DNA from: Acidobacteriota bacterium
GTDB taxonomy: Bacteria > Acidobacteriota > Terriglobia > Bryobacterales > Bryobacteraceae
Reading direction: 5' to 3'
NCBI GenBank assembly: GCA_016870915.1
Contig: VFZY01000052.1
Coordinates: forward strand, 1-32,627
DNA: 32,627 nucleotides
This document shows positions 7,813 to 16,376 of this stretch, in pieces. The translations under genes were made by a program, and so were the position numbers. A model generated the notes under the pieces. The model ran no database searches, was not told the origin of the DNA, and saw only the letters and a program-made list of their open reading frames with translations. The first letter of the stretch is position 1. Each line of letters begins with the position of its first letter.

Positions 7813-9078
7813 TCAGTCGCGGCTGAGCTTCAGGATCAGCAGCGCCGCCCGCTTGGCCTGCAGCGGCAGGCTTGACAGATCGACGAACTCGCCTTCGGCG
7901 TGGGACCCGCCGCCCATGCCGCCCAGCCCGGTGATGGAATCGACATAGGGCGCGACGAATGAGACGTCGCCCGCGCCGCGCAGCATCGGGTCGAGCGCGG
8001 GCATCACAGGTGTACCCATGGCCCGGTTGCCATCGTTGAGCAGGTCGAGCAGCCGTTGATTCCCGGCCGTCGTCGCCATGGGCGGGTAGCTGTCGCCAAA
8101 ACTGATCTCGGCGCTGGTTCCAGGCAGGCTGCGGGCTACGATCGATTGCATCTTGTCCTTCACCCGGCCCAGTTGGCTGGCGGTGAGAACGCGTAGATCG
8201 CCCCGTGCGAAGGCCTCCGGCGGCACGATGTTCGACTTGCCTTCCACGCTTGCGTGTCCGCCTGAATCCACCTTGGTGTTGCCGCCACCCAGAACCAGGC
8301 CCACACTGAACGTCATGTCCGGTTCGCGCAGAGTCTCATGGAATGCGTTCAGGATGCGGCTCAGTTCGAAGATCGCGCCGTGGCCCAAGGCCGGGGAGAA
8401 CACCCGCCCGGAGTGGCCGGCCCGGCCCTTCACCCGCAAATCCCACGACGTTGCGCCGCGGCGGGCAATCGAGGCATAGTCTGTTCCAGCCTCCCGGATG
8501 CCGGACTCGAAGCATAGAGTGGCCTGCGCGTTTTTGCCCGCCTGAATGAACGCCCCGCGCGAGGCTTCAAGCGGCCGTCCGGCGGACTCTTCATCGCCCG
8601 TGAGAAAGACCGTCACCCGGGCGCCTTCGAGTTCACCCGTCCGGTGGAGCGCCTTGAGCGCGGAGAGCATCACAACGATGCCGCCCTTCATGTCGGCTGT
8701 ACCGGGCCCCGTCGCGCGCGTGCCGCTGCGCTGCCAGCGCTGGAACGGACTGTCCGGTTCGAAGACCGTGTCCATGTGGCCGATCAACAGGATCCGCTTG
8801 CCACGCGTTCCGCTGCGCTCAGCCACCAGATGTGGACCCCGCTTGAGGGCTGCGTTGTCGATGAGGCGCACGGTGAATCCCAAGGTTTCGAATTCGCCCC
8901 GCAGTGCTTCCGCCACACGCGCGACGCCTGCCGGATGGAAGGTGCCCGAGTTGATGTTGACCAGCTTCTCAAGCAACGCTTCCGCGGCCGGCGCATCGCC
9001 GTCGATGGCCTGCAGTATCGGTTGCGCGAACGCGGCCGCGGCCGCAAGCACCGGGATTCCAACCAGGTATAGTGTCAC
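7813..9078 (-). CDS. M20 family metallopeptidase (glutamate carboxypeptidase-like), exported
   Basis: 421 residues; a two-zinc exopeptidase resembling Pseudomonas carboxypeptidase G2. The expected residues are present in order: His101 and Asp103 (GHMDTV), Asp129 (TADMKGG), Glu163 (catalytic) and Glu164 (GDEESAG), Glu191 (CFESG) and His393 (GGSHAEGE). Residues 205-330 form the lid/dimerisation domain with KGRAGHSG at 218-224. The GTG at 9076-9078 is chosen because it overlaps the stop of the preceding gene (GTGA), has GGAGG 10-15 bases upstream, and begins a signal peptide (about 1-18). An ATG at 9165 would add 29 polar residues and remove the signal. It probably trims peptides or N-acyl/glutamyl compounds in the periplasm after the M14 enzyme. 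Confidence 0.9.
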   Translation of the reverse strand: MTLYLVGIPVLAAAAAFAQPILQAIDGDAPAAEALLEKLVNINSGTFHPAGVARVAEALRGEFETLGFTVRLIDNAALKRGPHLVAERSGTRGKRILLIGHMDTVFEPDSPFQRWQRSGTRATGPGTADMKGGIVVMLSALKALHRTGELEGARVTVFLTGDEESAGRPLEASRGAFIQAGKNAQATLCFESGIREAGTDYASIARRGATSWDLRVKGRAGHSGRVFSPALGHGAIFELSRILNAFHETLREPDMTFSVGLVLGGGNTKVDSGGHASVEGKSNIVPPEAFARGDLRVLTASQLGRVKDKMQSIVARSLPGTSAEISFGDSYPPMATTAGNQRLLDLLNDGNRAMGTPVMPALDPMLRGAGDVSFVAPYVDSITGLGGMGGGSHAEGEFVDLSSLPLQAKRAALLILKLSRD

Positions 9079-11600
9079 GCCTTCTTTGCCTCCACCCCTT
9101 TGTTCACGGTCTGCCACTTGCCATCGGGATCGAAGAGGCGCACCGTGTAGCGGCCTTCGCGCCACACCCGCGGCGTGAAGCGGGCTGCCGCCATGGCGAT
9201 GGTGAGCACCCGGATTCCGCCGGCCTCTTCCGTCACCTCAACCACGGTGGCTTTTCCCTTGCCTGCCGTCACTTCAGGAAGAACGAATGGCGCCTCATCC
9301 ATGCCGTTGGCCGTCTGCGCGATCTCGATGGGCCAGCCGGCGTAAGGCTTGGCGCCGGGCTTCGACAAGTCCTCGGAGCGCGGCCAATTGGTCAGGCGGA
9401 TGCGGCGCGTCGCCTTGTCGAACTCCACCACGCCGAATCCCGGCGACCGCATGTGGAGAACCTTCGGCGCAATGGAGGAACGCACCGGATTGGCTACTGC
9501 GTGAACCGTCATCCGGTTGCCGAAGCCGTCGTGGAAATCGCCGAACTGGCGCGGCTGGCCGGGCGCCCGGTTCTGTCCGTCCACCGGAGGAAACCAGCGC
9601 CGGGGCCAGAGGTTCGAGATGGCCGGCGTGCAAAACGCCCAGGATGCATCGCGCCAGTGGCCGATGCCGTATTGAATGGTGCTGGCCAGGTGCTGATCGC
9701 CGCCGATGTGCAGCGCGCAGCAGGAGCGCAGCAGGCGTAGCGCCCGGTTGCGTGCGGTTTGGGGCCAGCCGTTCGAATCGTGATCGGCCGTCAGCCGCTC
9801 GCCTTCGGCCCATTCACCCTCGCCGAGCACCGGCAGTTTCGGCGTCGGCGCGTCCGTGGTGGCGTCCTTGGGAAGGGTGGCCAGGTTTGAAAAGATGGTG
9901 GCCGATACGGCGGCTTTCATCCAGATGCCGCCGGACCAGTCACGCGCCCAGTCTTCCAGAAACTTCTCCTGGCGCGGACCCAGCAACTGCGCTTCGGGTG
10001 CATCCCCGGCACGTGCGGCGTCGTGATTGGGGTTCTGGGCCCACCCGTTCAGGATCCTCGCCGAGGGCACGAAATCCTTGGGCGCCGACTTCCACTTCCG
10101 GTCCTCAAGCACGGCAAAGCTGACGCCGCCCCAAACCAGATGGCAGTAATGAACAGCAATGCCCTGACCGGCCGGCGAGGGGTCCGGCGGGTCCGGCATG
10201 TGGCTGGACTGCGTGCGCTCCACAATGTTCACGAACGCCGCCGGCATGGTGAAGCCGCCAGAATCCTGTGCTTCCTGCTGAACCGCGCTAGCCTTGGCGC
10301 TCCGGCCGCCTGCGCCCCACAGATTGCCATGGAACACGTCGTGATCATCGGGCAGGCAGACGGTGGGAATCTGACGTGTCAGATCGCCAAAGGCCCAGCC
10401 GAACAGGAACCATTTGCGAAGGTAGTCCAGGCGGGCGGCGGCTTCCGGCGTTCGTTGCAAGCCATACTCGCCGTTGCGCTCGTAGAGCTGATCGCCGGTG
10501 AACAGGAGAATGTCGGGCCGGGAGTGGCGAACGCCATCCGCCACCGCGGTGTGCGGAAAGCCGAAATCATTCTGGCAGGTGAGCGCGGCGGCGGTGATGC
10601 GCGTCTTCTCCACCGGATCATGGCGGATGACGCCTTCATAGGCGTGCGTGCCATAAACCACGCGATAGGGAGTATCCGTACGCGCGGTCCAGCGTTCCAG
10701 GCGGAAGCGCGCCGTTGCGGCATCGGGGTCAATGGCGGCCCTGGCCACGGTTCGCCACCGGTCGCTACGCTTCAGTTGGAGTTCGGCGGGGCGTTCCCAG
10801 GCGCCGGCCGGGGCGAGTTGCGCTGTGATCTTGACGGTGCCGCGGCTCAGCGTGTACATCGCGAACAGAATGGGGCCGAACGCGCGTTCCGGCCGCTCGA
10901 CAACGCCCGGTCCGCTGGCCTGCCAGTTCTGAAACCAGAAGCGGCCGTTGCCTCCCCGCGCCGTTCCGGGCTTTGCGCCGCCCACCGGATCCGTGGGTTC
11001 GTGGCGCGCTGGCGGCGATTCCACCACCGGCGCCGAACTGCACACCAGCGCCAGGCCGCCCGCCAGCCACGCGGCGGGTACGGTGCGATTGATCCGTGCC
11101 GTGCCGGCGCTCAGTGTCAGAACGAAAGCGCCGCGGCCATCGGGCTCCGCGTTCAATTGCAGTGTCAGACTACGCTGATTGGCCACGGCTGCGTTGCCGG
11201 GGTCGCGCCTGCCGATGAAGAGCCGCCCGTCGTGGGCACCGCCGCACTCAAGACCAGTGCCTCGCACGGCGCTGTCCCGATAGTCGTTGAAGTAGCCGCC
11301 AATGCCCACCCGAAAGCCGGCGAAGCCCGCCGTGAGAGGAGTTGTGTCCTGTTCCAGGCGGCCCAGGGTGACCGACATGGAGAAACCGCCGCGAGCCGGG
11401 TCCACTTCACGAACCAGCCAATACACGTTGCGGTCGCCGCCGGGAACGATGCACTCCATGCGCCCATCGCGCAGTTGCCAGTCCTGCAAAGGGTTCGACC
11501 AATAGTCGCGTCCCAGCCAGGGGCTGGGCTCAGTCACGGCCACGGCCGGCGCGGCGGGCAGCGCTGCCACCGTCTTGAGCCAGGTTCTTCTACTTGGCAT
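9075..11600 (-). CDS. PhoD-like alkaline phosphatase / metallophosphoesterase, exported
   Basis: 841 residues. A Tat-like signal (SRRTWLKTVAALPAAP, from residue 3) is followed by an N-terminal beta-rich region of over 300 residues and a calcineurin-type phosphoesterase domain. Metal-binding motifs are FTGDQLYE (Asp370), LPDDHDVF (418-421) and HIGGDQH (Asp635, His637). PhoD enzymes release phosphate from phosphodiesters and teichoic-acid-like polymers, and the arrangement predicts a periplasmic or secreted phosphodiesterase/phosphatase. The N-terminal part is much longer than in Bacillus PhoD and may bind a substrate. The ATG at 11600 is selected because GAGGAG lies eight bases upstream and the Tat motif follows at once. 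The gene overlaps the M14 peptidase by 11 bases and the M20 peptidase by four, so the three are translationally coupled. Confidence 0.87.
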   Translation of the reverse strand: MPSRRTWLKTVAALPAAPAVAVTEPSPWLGRDYWSNPLQDWQLRDGRMECIVPGGDRNVYWLVREVDPARGGFSMSVTLGRLEQDTTPLTAGFAGFRVGIGGYFNDYRDSAVRGTGLECGGAHDGRLFIGRRDPGNAAVANQRSLTLQLNAEPDGRGAFVLTLSAGTARINRTVPAAWLAGGLALVCSSAPVVESPPARHEPTDPVGGAKPGTARGGNGRFWFQNWQASGPGVVERPERAFGPILFAMYTLSRGTVKITAQLAPAGAWERPAELQLKRSDRWRTVARAAIDPDAATARFRLERWTARTDTPYRVVYGTHAYEGVIRHDPVEKTRITAAALTCQNDFGFPHTAVADGVRHSRPDILLFTGDQLYERNGEYGLQRTPEAAARLDYLRKWFLFGWAFGDLTRQIPTVCLPDDHDVFHGNLWGAGGRSAKASAVQQEAQDSGGFTMPAAFVNIVERTQSSHMPDPPDPSPAGQGIAVHYCHLVWGGVSFAVLEDRKWKSAPKDFVPSARILNGWAQNPNHDAARAGDAPEAQLLGPRQEKFLEDWARDWSGGIWMKAAVSATIFSNLATLPKDATTDAPTPKLPVLGEGEWAEGERLTADHDSNGWPQTARNRALRLLRSCCALHIGGDQHLASTIQYGIGHWRDASWAFCTPAISNLWPRRWFPPVDGQNRAPGQPRQFGDFHDGFGNRMTVHAVANPVRSSIAPKVLHMRSPGFGVVEFDKATRRIRLTNWPRSEDLSKPGAKPYAGWPIEIAQTANGMDEAPFVLPEVTAGKGKATVVEVTEEAGGIRVLTIAMAAARFTPRVWREGRYTVRLFDPDGKWQTVNKGVEAKKA

Positions 11601-14295
11601 GGGCCTGCTCCTCTTCGCTGGGCGAACCACCGCCTCGCGTGTGCGCGGGGCCGCGAAACACCGCGTTGAGGAACAGCACATTGAGCCCGTCCATGTAGCC
11701 GCGATAGTTCGGGTCCGCCGTGAATCCGATCACCCAGCCGCGTCCTTCCCTCTGCGTGACAACAAAGGGCTTGAAGGCCAGCTGCCTGCGATTCTCATCC
11801 CACAGATAGCCGCTGACCAGCAGCTTCTCGGGAGCTTCAAACACAGCGACATTGTTCCCCTTGTCCAGCTTGATGGGCGTAAAGATCGCGCGCCCGGACA
11901 GCAGCACGTTCACCTCCGAGGCCCCATGCCCCATCCAGTGCTCGCCATCCACGCGCGCCCGCACCAGGACGCCGGCAACGTCGTCGGGCAGCTCGGAATT
12001 GGCCTGAATCGCCTGATCGAACTGCTCCTGCTTTTCGATGTTGCGGCCGGTGGCGCGCTGCTCGGTCTGGGGTGCGGCCGGCGTAGCAGGGCGCTCGCCT
12101 TCGCGCACACGATTCTCCTGCTGAATGGCCAGCAGGCCGGTGCGTGTATCGCTCAGAAACGACACCGCGCCACCCAGACCCACCACCACGCCGCCGGCGC
12201 TCACCCATTCCTTGAGGCGGCGCAAACCGTTGGCGCCCAGCGCTTCTGAGTAGCTATTGGCGCTGCCTTCGGGCAGAATCAGAACGTGGAATTTTCTCAG
12301 GTCCACGGTGCTCATCTGGCGGATGCGGATCGGCGTGACGGGATAGCCGAACTGCCGTTCCAGAACATGGCGTGTATGCCCGGCGGAGCCTGAAGCAATA
12401 GGAGCGTCCCAGGCCATGGCGATCCGCGGCGGGCGCACCCACTGGACGTTCGAACTTCCGAAGTTCACGCCCCCTTCATCCACCCAACCGGTGGAAGTGG
12501 CCGTGACGTCCGCGCCGCTTGCGGCCGCCGCTGCCGCCACCCGGGCGCCCGCGCCGGTTCCGTTCTCCTTCACCTTCACGATCAGCGTGCCGGGTGGATA
12601 CGTCCGGCCGCTCTGCACAATGGGCTTGTCGGAAGAGTGAACGCGAAGGCCCGTCCTGAGCGCGCGCGCCAGGAAGCGGCCAGCCGCATTGGTGCCCCAG
12701 GGAATCAGGTAAGCCAGCGTATCCGTGGACTCGCCGGTCACCTTGCCTGGCATCGCCGTGCCGGCGGCCAGAGGTTCGAAGGCGGCTTCAGCGGCTTGTT
12801 TGAGACCCACGCACTCCACGTTGAACTGAAGCGGCAGGCTCCACGCCGTGACATCGTAGATCTCGTCCTGAAGCTTGCGTTTCCGGCGCCTCTCCTGCTC
12901 CTTGAGGAACTCCGCTTCCATGTCCACGCGCGGGTCCAGCAGATTGCGGATCAGCCGCTTGGCGGGTTGGGCCAGCGCCACCGCGTAGGATCCCGCGGGA
13001 TACTCAACGCCCGCCGCGCGCAGCGGCGTGGTGGCGCGCCGCACCTCCACACCCTGTTCGGCCAGCAGCAGGGCCAGACGGTCCGTACGGGAAGCGTCGC
13101 CGCGGCGCGGCAGGATGTACTCGCGGGTCTCCTCGCGGCCCCCCTCCTCAACCGCCGTCTGTTGGTACTTGTAGAAGTTCGCCAGAAGCTCGGCACGGCG
13201 CGCGGCGGCCGTTTCAGCCGTGGCAAGCGAGGCCACGAAGTGCTTCTGAACGCTTTGGCGGAATGTGTAGAGGGTTTCATCAGTGCGCTCGGCCAGAAGG
13301 CCCCGTACGGAAGCGTTTTCGTACGTCATGGCGATGCCGCCATAGTAGGATGGCCAGCTTGCGCCATAGCCCGGGTAAAATGCGTCGTAGACCTCGCGGG
13401 TGAAGTAGCTGAAGCCGAACTGGTCGAACCACTTCGCGTTGTTCCGGCCAAACCAGTCGAGCGACTTGCGCTGAAACTCCGCCAGGTGGGGGTTGTAGGG
13501 CACCGCTTCCGGAGCGAAGTAGTACGTCGAATCGGTGCTCATCTCATGCAAATCCACGAAGACCAGCGGAAGCCAGTCCAGCAGCAGCTTGATGCGGCCG
13601 CGAGTTTCGGGCTGGGTTAGGGCGGTCCAGTCGCGGTTGAGATCGAAGTGGTAGTGGTTGGTGCGGCCGGCGGGCCAGGGCTCATTGCGTTCCGCGGCGG
13701 CTGGGGAACCGTCCGGTTCCGGCCCGGCGGAGATTTCGTAGTTGTGTACGAACCGGTCCCTGCCGTCCGGGTTCTGCGTCGGGTCGATCATCACGACAAC
13801 GTTGGCCAGAACGCCGTTAACCAGTGCATCAGAGCGGGCCGCCAGCAGATGGTACGCCGTGGCCAGGGCGGCGTCGGGCGATGAAATCTCGTTGCCATGC
13901 ACGCCGTAGCTCAGCATGATGACGGCAGGCAGGTTCGCCGAAAGCCGTCCGGCCTCCGTGGCATCGGTCTTGCGCGGGTCGCGCAGCCGTTTCATCGAGG
14001 TCTGGATCTCCGGCAGGCGGCGGATGTTCGCCTCCGATCCGATGATCGCCGAAACCAGCTTGCGGCCCTCATACGACCTGGCGTACTCCACAATCTTCAT
14101 GCGCGCCGGAGCGGCCGCCGCCAAAGCCTCCATGTACTTCATGATGTTGGCGTGTGAGCTTACCCGTTCTCCGAAATCGTAGCCATGCACTGTCTTGGGC
14201 GTTGGAATCGCCGGGTCATACCTGGCGCCGGGCCAGAGTTCGGATTGCGCGGAGAGCAGCGAAGCAGCGGCGGGAAGCAAGAACCAATAGCGCAT
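11590..14295 (-). CDS. M14 family zinc carboxypeptidase, exported, with C-terminal glutamine-amidotransferase-like domain
   Basis: 901 residues with a signal peptide (1-16). The M14 domain occupies about 35-420, with zinc ligands His133 and Glu136 (GVHGNEIS) and His250 (FVDLHEMS), plus the substrate-binding region NPDGRDRF (175-182). The middle is a linker/beta region. The C-terminal part (about 660-800) resembles the class I glutamine-amidotransferase-like fold often fused to M14 peptidases in this phylum; no catalytic Cys is obvious. It likely removes C-terminal residues from peptides outside the inner membrane. An open frame continues upstream to 14778, but that part lies antisense to the AI-2E gene and is rejected. 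The ATG at 14295 starts the signal peptide. First gene of the minus-strand run. Confidence 0.9.
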   Translation of the reverse strand: MRYWFLLPAAASLLSAQSELWPGARYDPAIPTPKTVHGYDFGERVSSHANIMKYMEALAAAAPARMKIVEYARSYEGRKLVSAIIGSEANIRRLPEIQTSMKRLRDPRKTDATEAGRLSANLPAVIMLSYGVHGNEISSPDAALATAYHLLAARSDALVNGVLANVVVMIDPTQNPDGRDRFVHNYEISAGPEPDGSPAAAERNEPWPAGRTNHYHFDLNRDWTALTQPETRGRIKLLLDWLPLVFVDLHEMSTDSTYYFAPEAVPYNPHLAEFQRKSLDWFGRNNAKWFDQFGFSYFTREVYDAFYPGYGASWPSYYGGIAMTYENASVRGLLAERTDETLYTFRQSVQKHFVASLATAETAAARRAELLANFYKYQQTAVEEGGREETREYILPRRGDASRTDRLALLLAEQGVEVRRATTPLRAAGVEYPAGSYAVALAQPAKRLIRNLLDPRVDMEAEFLKEQERRRKRKLQDEIYDVTAWSLPLQFNVECVGLKQAAEAAFEPLAAGTAMPGKVTGESTDTLAYLIPWGTNAAGRFLARALRTGLRVHSSDKPIVQSGRTYPPGTLIVKVKENGTGAGARVAAAAAASGADVTATSTGWVDEGGVNFGSSNVQWVRPPRIAMAWDAPIASGSAGHTRHVLERQFGYPVTPIRIRQMSTVDLRKFHVLILPEGSANSYSEALGANGLRRLKEWVSAGGVVVGLGGAVSFLSDTRTGLLAIQQENRVREGERPATPAAPQTEQRATGRNIEKQEQFDQAIQANSELPDDVAGVLVRARVDGEHWMGHGASEVNVLLSGRAIFTPIKLDKGNNVAVFEAPEKLLVSGYLWDENRRQLAFKPFVVTQREGRGWVIGFTADPNYRGYMDGLNVLFLNAVFRGPAHTRGGGSPSEEEQAHAK

Positions 14296-14304
14296 ATACG
14301 GTTC

Positions 14305-14310
14305 AGCATA
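14305..14310 (-). promoter_or_regulatory. -10-like TATGCT before the M14 peptidase
   Basis: TATGCT on the minus strand ends nine bases before the ATG at 14295, in the 87-base divergent region shared with the AI-2E gene. No clear -35 box is seen. Transcription would start within a few bases of the ATG. Confidence 0.35.
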
Positions 14311-14367
14311 ACCGGTCCCCTGGGTGACACGGTTCGCGGACGTCCGGCCAGCCGCGCCCAAGCCTGC

Positions 14368-14373
14368 TACGAT
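14368..14373 (+). promoter_or_regulatory. -10-like TACGAT before the AI-2E/PerM gene
   Basis: TACGAT on the plus strand, nine bases before the ATG at 14383, in the 87-base divergent region with the M14 gene. No clear -35 box. Same spacing as the other TANNNT boxes described here. Confidence 0.35.
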
Positions 14374-14382
14374 CATTTGTTC

Positions 14383-15426
14383 ATGCTTGGATTCCATGCC
14401 CCCGCGGCTCGCGCCACCTGGACCGTCTTTCTGGTGTGTTCCGCCCTGGCCGGCGTCTGGCTTCTGCGCGATGTCCTGTTCATGCTCATCATCGCGACGT
14501 TCTTTGCCTACTTCCTCACGCCCCTGGTGGATCTGGCCACGCGCATTGCGCCGCGGCGCGTATCCCGGAACCTTTCGCTGGCTCTGGTCTATCTGATCTT
14601 TCTGTCGCTCATCGTCGCCGCCACGGGCTGGCTGGGCATGAATGCGGCGGAACAGGCCAGCGGTCTCGCGGGCCGGCTGCCGGAACTGGTAAAGAACCGC
14701 GTGGCGCTTGAAACACTGCCTCTGCCTTCCTGGCTTGAACCATACCGCATGCGCGCCATCGAGTGGCTGGTGGCGCACTTCTCAGAAGGCTTCGGCGCCG
14801 TGATGCCCGTGATGGCCAGCCTGGGCCAAAAGCTGCTCTCCGGCCTGGGAGCCGTGGCGATCTTCCTGCTGATGCCCATCTTTTCGTTCTTCTTCCTCAA
14901 GGACGGGCGCGCGATGGCGGATGCCGCGGTTGAGCGCCTGGCCCCGGCCCGGCACCGCGAGTTGTTCGCCGGGATCCTGGCCGGCGCGCACCTGATGCTG
15001 TCGCAATACATCCGGTCGCTGGTTCTGTTGTCGCTGGTGGCGCTGGGCGCCTACGGGATCTTCTTCATAGCGGCTGGAGTACCTTATCCTGTGCTTCTGG
15101 CCGTGCTCGGCGGATCGCTCGAATTCATTCCGGTGCTCGGTCCCCTCCTGGCGGGTCTGATTGCGGTGCTGGTGGCCGCATTCAGCGGGTATGCCCATGT
15201 CGCATGGCTGATCGTGTTTCTGGTGCTGTTCCGCCTGTTTCAGGATTATGTCACGCAGCCGTGGCTCCTGGGCTCGGGCATTGCTCTCCACCCGGCCGCC
15301 GTCCTGTTCGGAGTGATCGCTGGTGAGCAACTGGGCGGTGTGGCCGGTATGTTTCTCTCCGTTCCCACCTTGGCGTTGGCGCGCGTTGTGTTCATTCATG
15401 TGCGAAAGGCGGCGGAGCGGGCATGA
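14383..15426 (+). CDS. AI-2E family transporter (PerM-like permease)
   Basis: 347 residues; an integral inner-membrane protein with about eight predicted helices in the PerM layout. There are two or three N-terminal helices, a charged cytoplasmic/periplasmic loop (about 85-145), and a C-terminal bundle with LEFIPVLGPLLAG and LHPAAVLFGVIAGEQLGG, both diagnostic of the family. Members include quorum-signal exporters and Na+/H+ antiporters; the substrate cannot be read from sequence. The ATG at 14383 gives the normal length. An in-frame extension to 14185 is antisense to the M14 gene and is not used. Its stop overlaps the start of the HupE-like gene (ATGA), so both are made together. Confidence 0.9.
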   Translation: MLGFHAPAARATWTVFLVCSALAGVWLLRDVLFMLIIATFFAYFLTPLVDLATRIAPRRVSRNLSLALVYLIFLSLIVAATGWLGMNAAEQASGLAGRLPELVKNRVALETLPLPSWLEPYRMRAIEWLVAHFSEGFGAVMPVMASLGQKLLSGLGAVAIFLLMPIFSFFFLKDGRAMADAAVERLAPARHRELFAGILAGAHLMLSQYIRSLVLLSLVALGAYGIFFIAAGVPYPVLLAVLGGSLEFIPVLGPLLAGLIAVLVAAFSGYAHVAWLIVFLVLFRLFQDYVTQPWLLGSGIALHPAAVLFGVIAGEQLGGVAGMFLSVPTLALARVVFIHVRKAAERA

Positions 15427-16376
15427 GGCGGCTCGCGGTGTTGACCGCGGCGCTGGCCATTCCCGCCGCGGCCCACGTGTTCAGCGTGAGCCGTTCGTTC
15501 GTCGAAGTGAAGGGAACCACCGTCACATTGGCCGTTCACGTGCCTCTCTACGAGATGGCGCATCTCGACGCGCGATCGCGGATTCTGCCGGCCCACTTCG
15601 ATTTCAGTTCCGGCGAATCGGCCGGAGTACGCGAAGAGAGTTCGTGCAGCGAGCTTCGGACCGACAATGAGTTCCGCTGCACGGCGTTGTACCGCTTTCC
15701 AAGCCCCGTGGAAACGCTGAAGGTGGAAAGCCGGCTGCCCCGCGTTCTGGCGGCCGGGCACGTCCACTTCATGAATGCCACGCGGGAAGGGCGCACGGAA
15801 ACCTCGGTCTTCGATTCGTCCTCTTCGGCCCGCGTTCTTCGTTTTCGCGATCCTTCTTTCGGGGAGCGCGCCCTGGCTTCGTTCGGATTCGGCGCCGCGG
15901 AGCCATTTCGCAGCCCCTTGCGGCTGTTGCTGCTGCTCACCGTTGCGCTGGCCGCGCGGGCGCGCCGTGAGGCTCTCATCGTCGGCGCAGCTTTCCTGGC
16001 GGGCGAGGCCGTGGGGGCCGTGGCCGCGGGAGCGCTGAACCTTACCGCGAACGGCATCTTCCTGGAGTCCGCCGCCGCTCTGTCGATCGCGTATCTGGCG
16101 GTGGAAATTCTGTTCTTTAGCGCCGCAGAGTCCCGTTGGGCTGTCACCGGTGTGCTCGGTGGAATCCAGGGCTGGGCGCTCGCCGTTCTGAACACCGCCG
16201 GTGAAACCAGCCTGGCCTTCGTGCTTTCCGGAGCCGCCATCGTGCAGGCGGCATTGATCGCTCCGCTGGTCTGGGTGTGGCTGCGAACACGGCGCCGCCC
16301 GGTCGAAATCGGTCTGGCCGCGCTGCTGCTCGCGGTGGGCGGTGTCTGGTTCGTGATGCGGCTCATTCCGGCTTGA
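15423..16376 (+). CDS. HupE/UreJ-like membrane protein with degenerate metal-site residues
   Basis: 317 residues. A signal peptide (1-17) is followed by an exported beta-rich domain (about 18-145) with two Cys (75, 86) that could form a disulphide, then five to six transmembrane helices (about 163-313). The junction (ASFGFGAAEPF, 152-162) and helix four (LESAAALSIAYLAVE, 214-228) line up by eye with the HupE/UreJ_2 architecture. However, the histidines usually found near 'HI..G.DHLL', 'AHS' and 'HG' are replaced here (AAE, GEA, IQG). HupE/UreJ proteins are putative nickel/cobalt-type permeases, so metal transport is doubtful for this one. It overlaps the AI-2E gene by four bases and the convergent esterase by 14. 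Identification is tentative. Confidence 0.6.
   Translation: MRRLAVLTAALAIPAAAHVFSVSRSFVEVKGTTVTLAVHVPLYEMAHLDARSRILPAHFDFSSGESAGVREESSCSELRTDNEFRCTALYRFPSPVETLKVESRLPRVLAAGHVHFMNATREGRTETSVFDSSSSARVLRFRDPSFGERALASFGFGAAEPFRSPLRLLLLLTVALAARARREALIVGAAFLAGEAVGAVAAGALNLTANGIFLESAAALSIAYLAVEILFFSAAESRWAVTGVLGGIQGWALAVLNTAGETSLAFVLSGAAIVQAALIAPLVWVWLRTRRRPVEIGLAALLLAVGGVWFVMRLIPA

Noticed and set aside
9079-9165. ATG start of the M20 gene at 9165
   Set aside because: It would place 29 polar residues before the signal peptide and overlap the upstream gene by 91 bases; GTG at 9078 has a ribosome-binding site and a GTGA overlap.
10023-11669. 548-codon open frame on the plus strand
   Set aside because: It is antisense to the PhoD-like gene; the product is low-complexity and Arg/Gly/Ala-rich with no family pattern, as expected of shadows in GC-rich DNA.
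14296-14778. N-terminal extension of the M14 peptidase frame
   Set aside because: Antisense to the AI-2E gene, low complexity, and the signal peptide begins at 14295.
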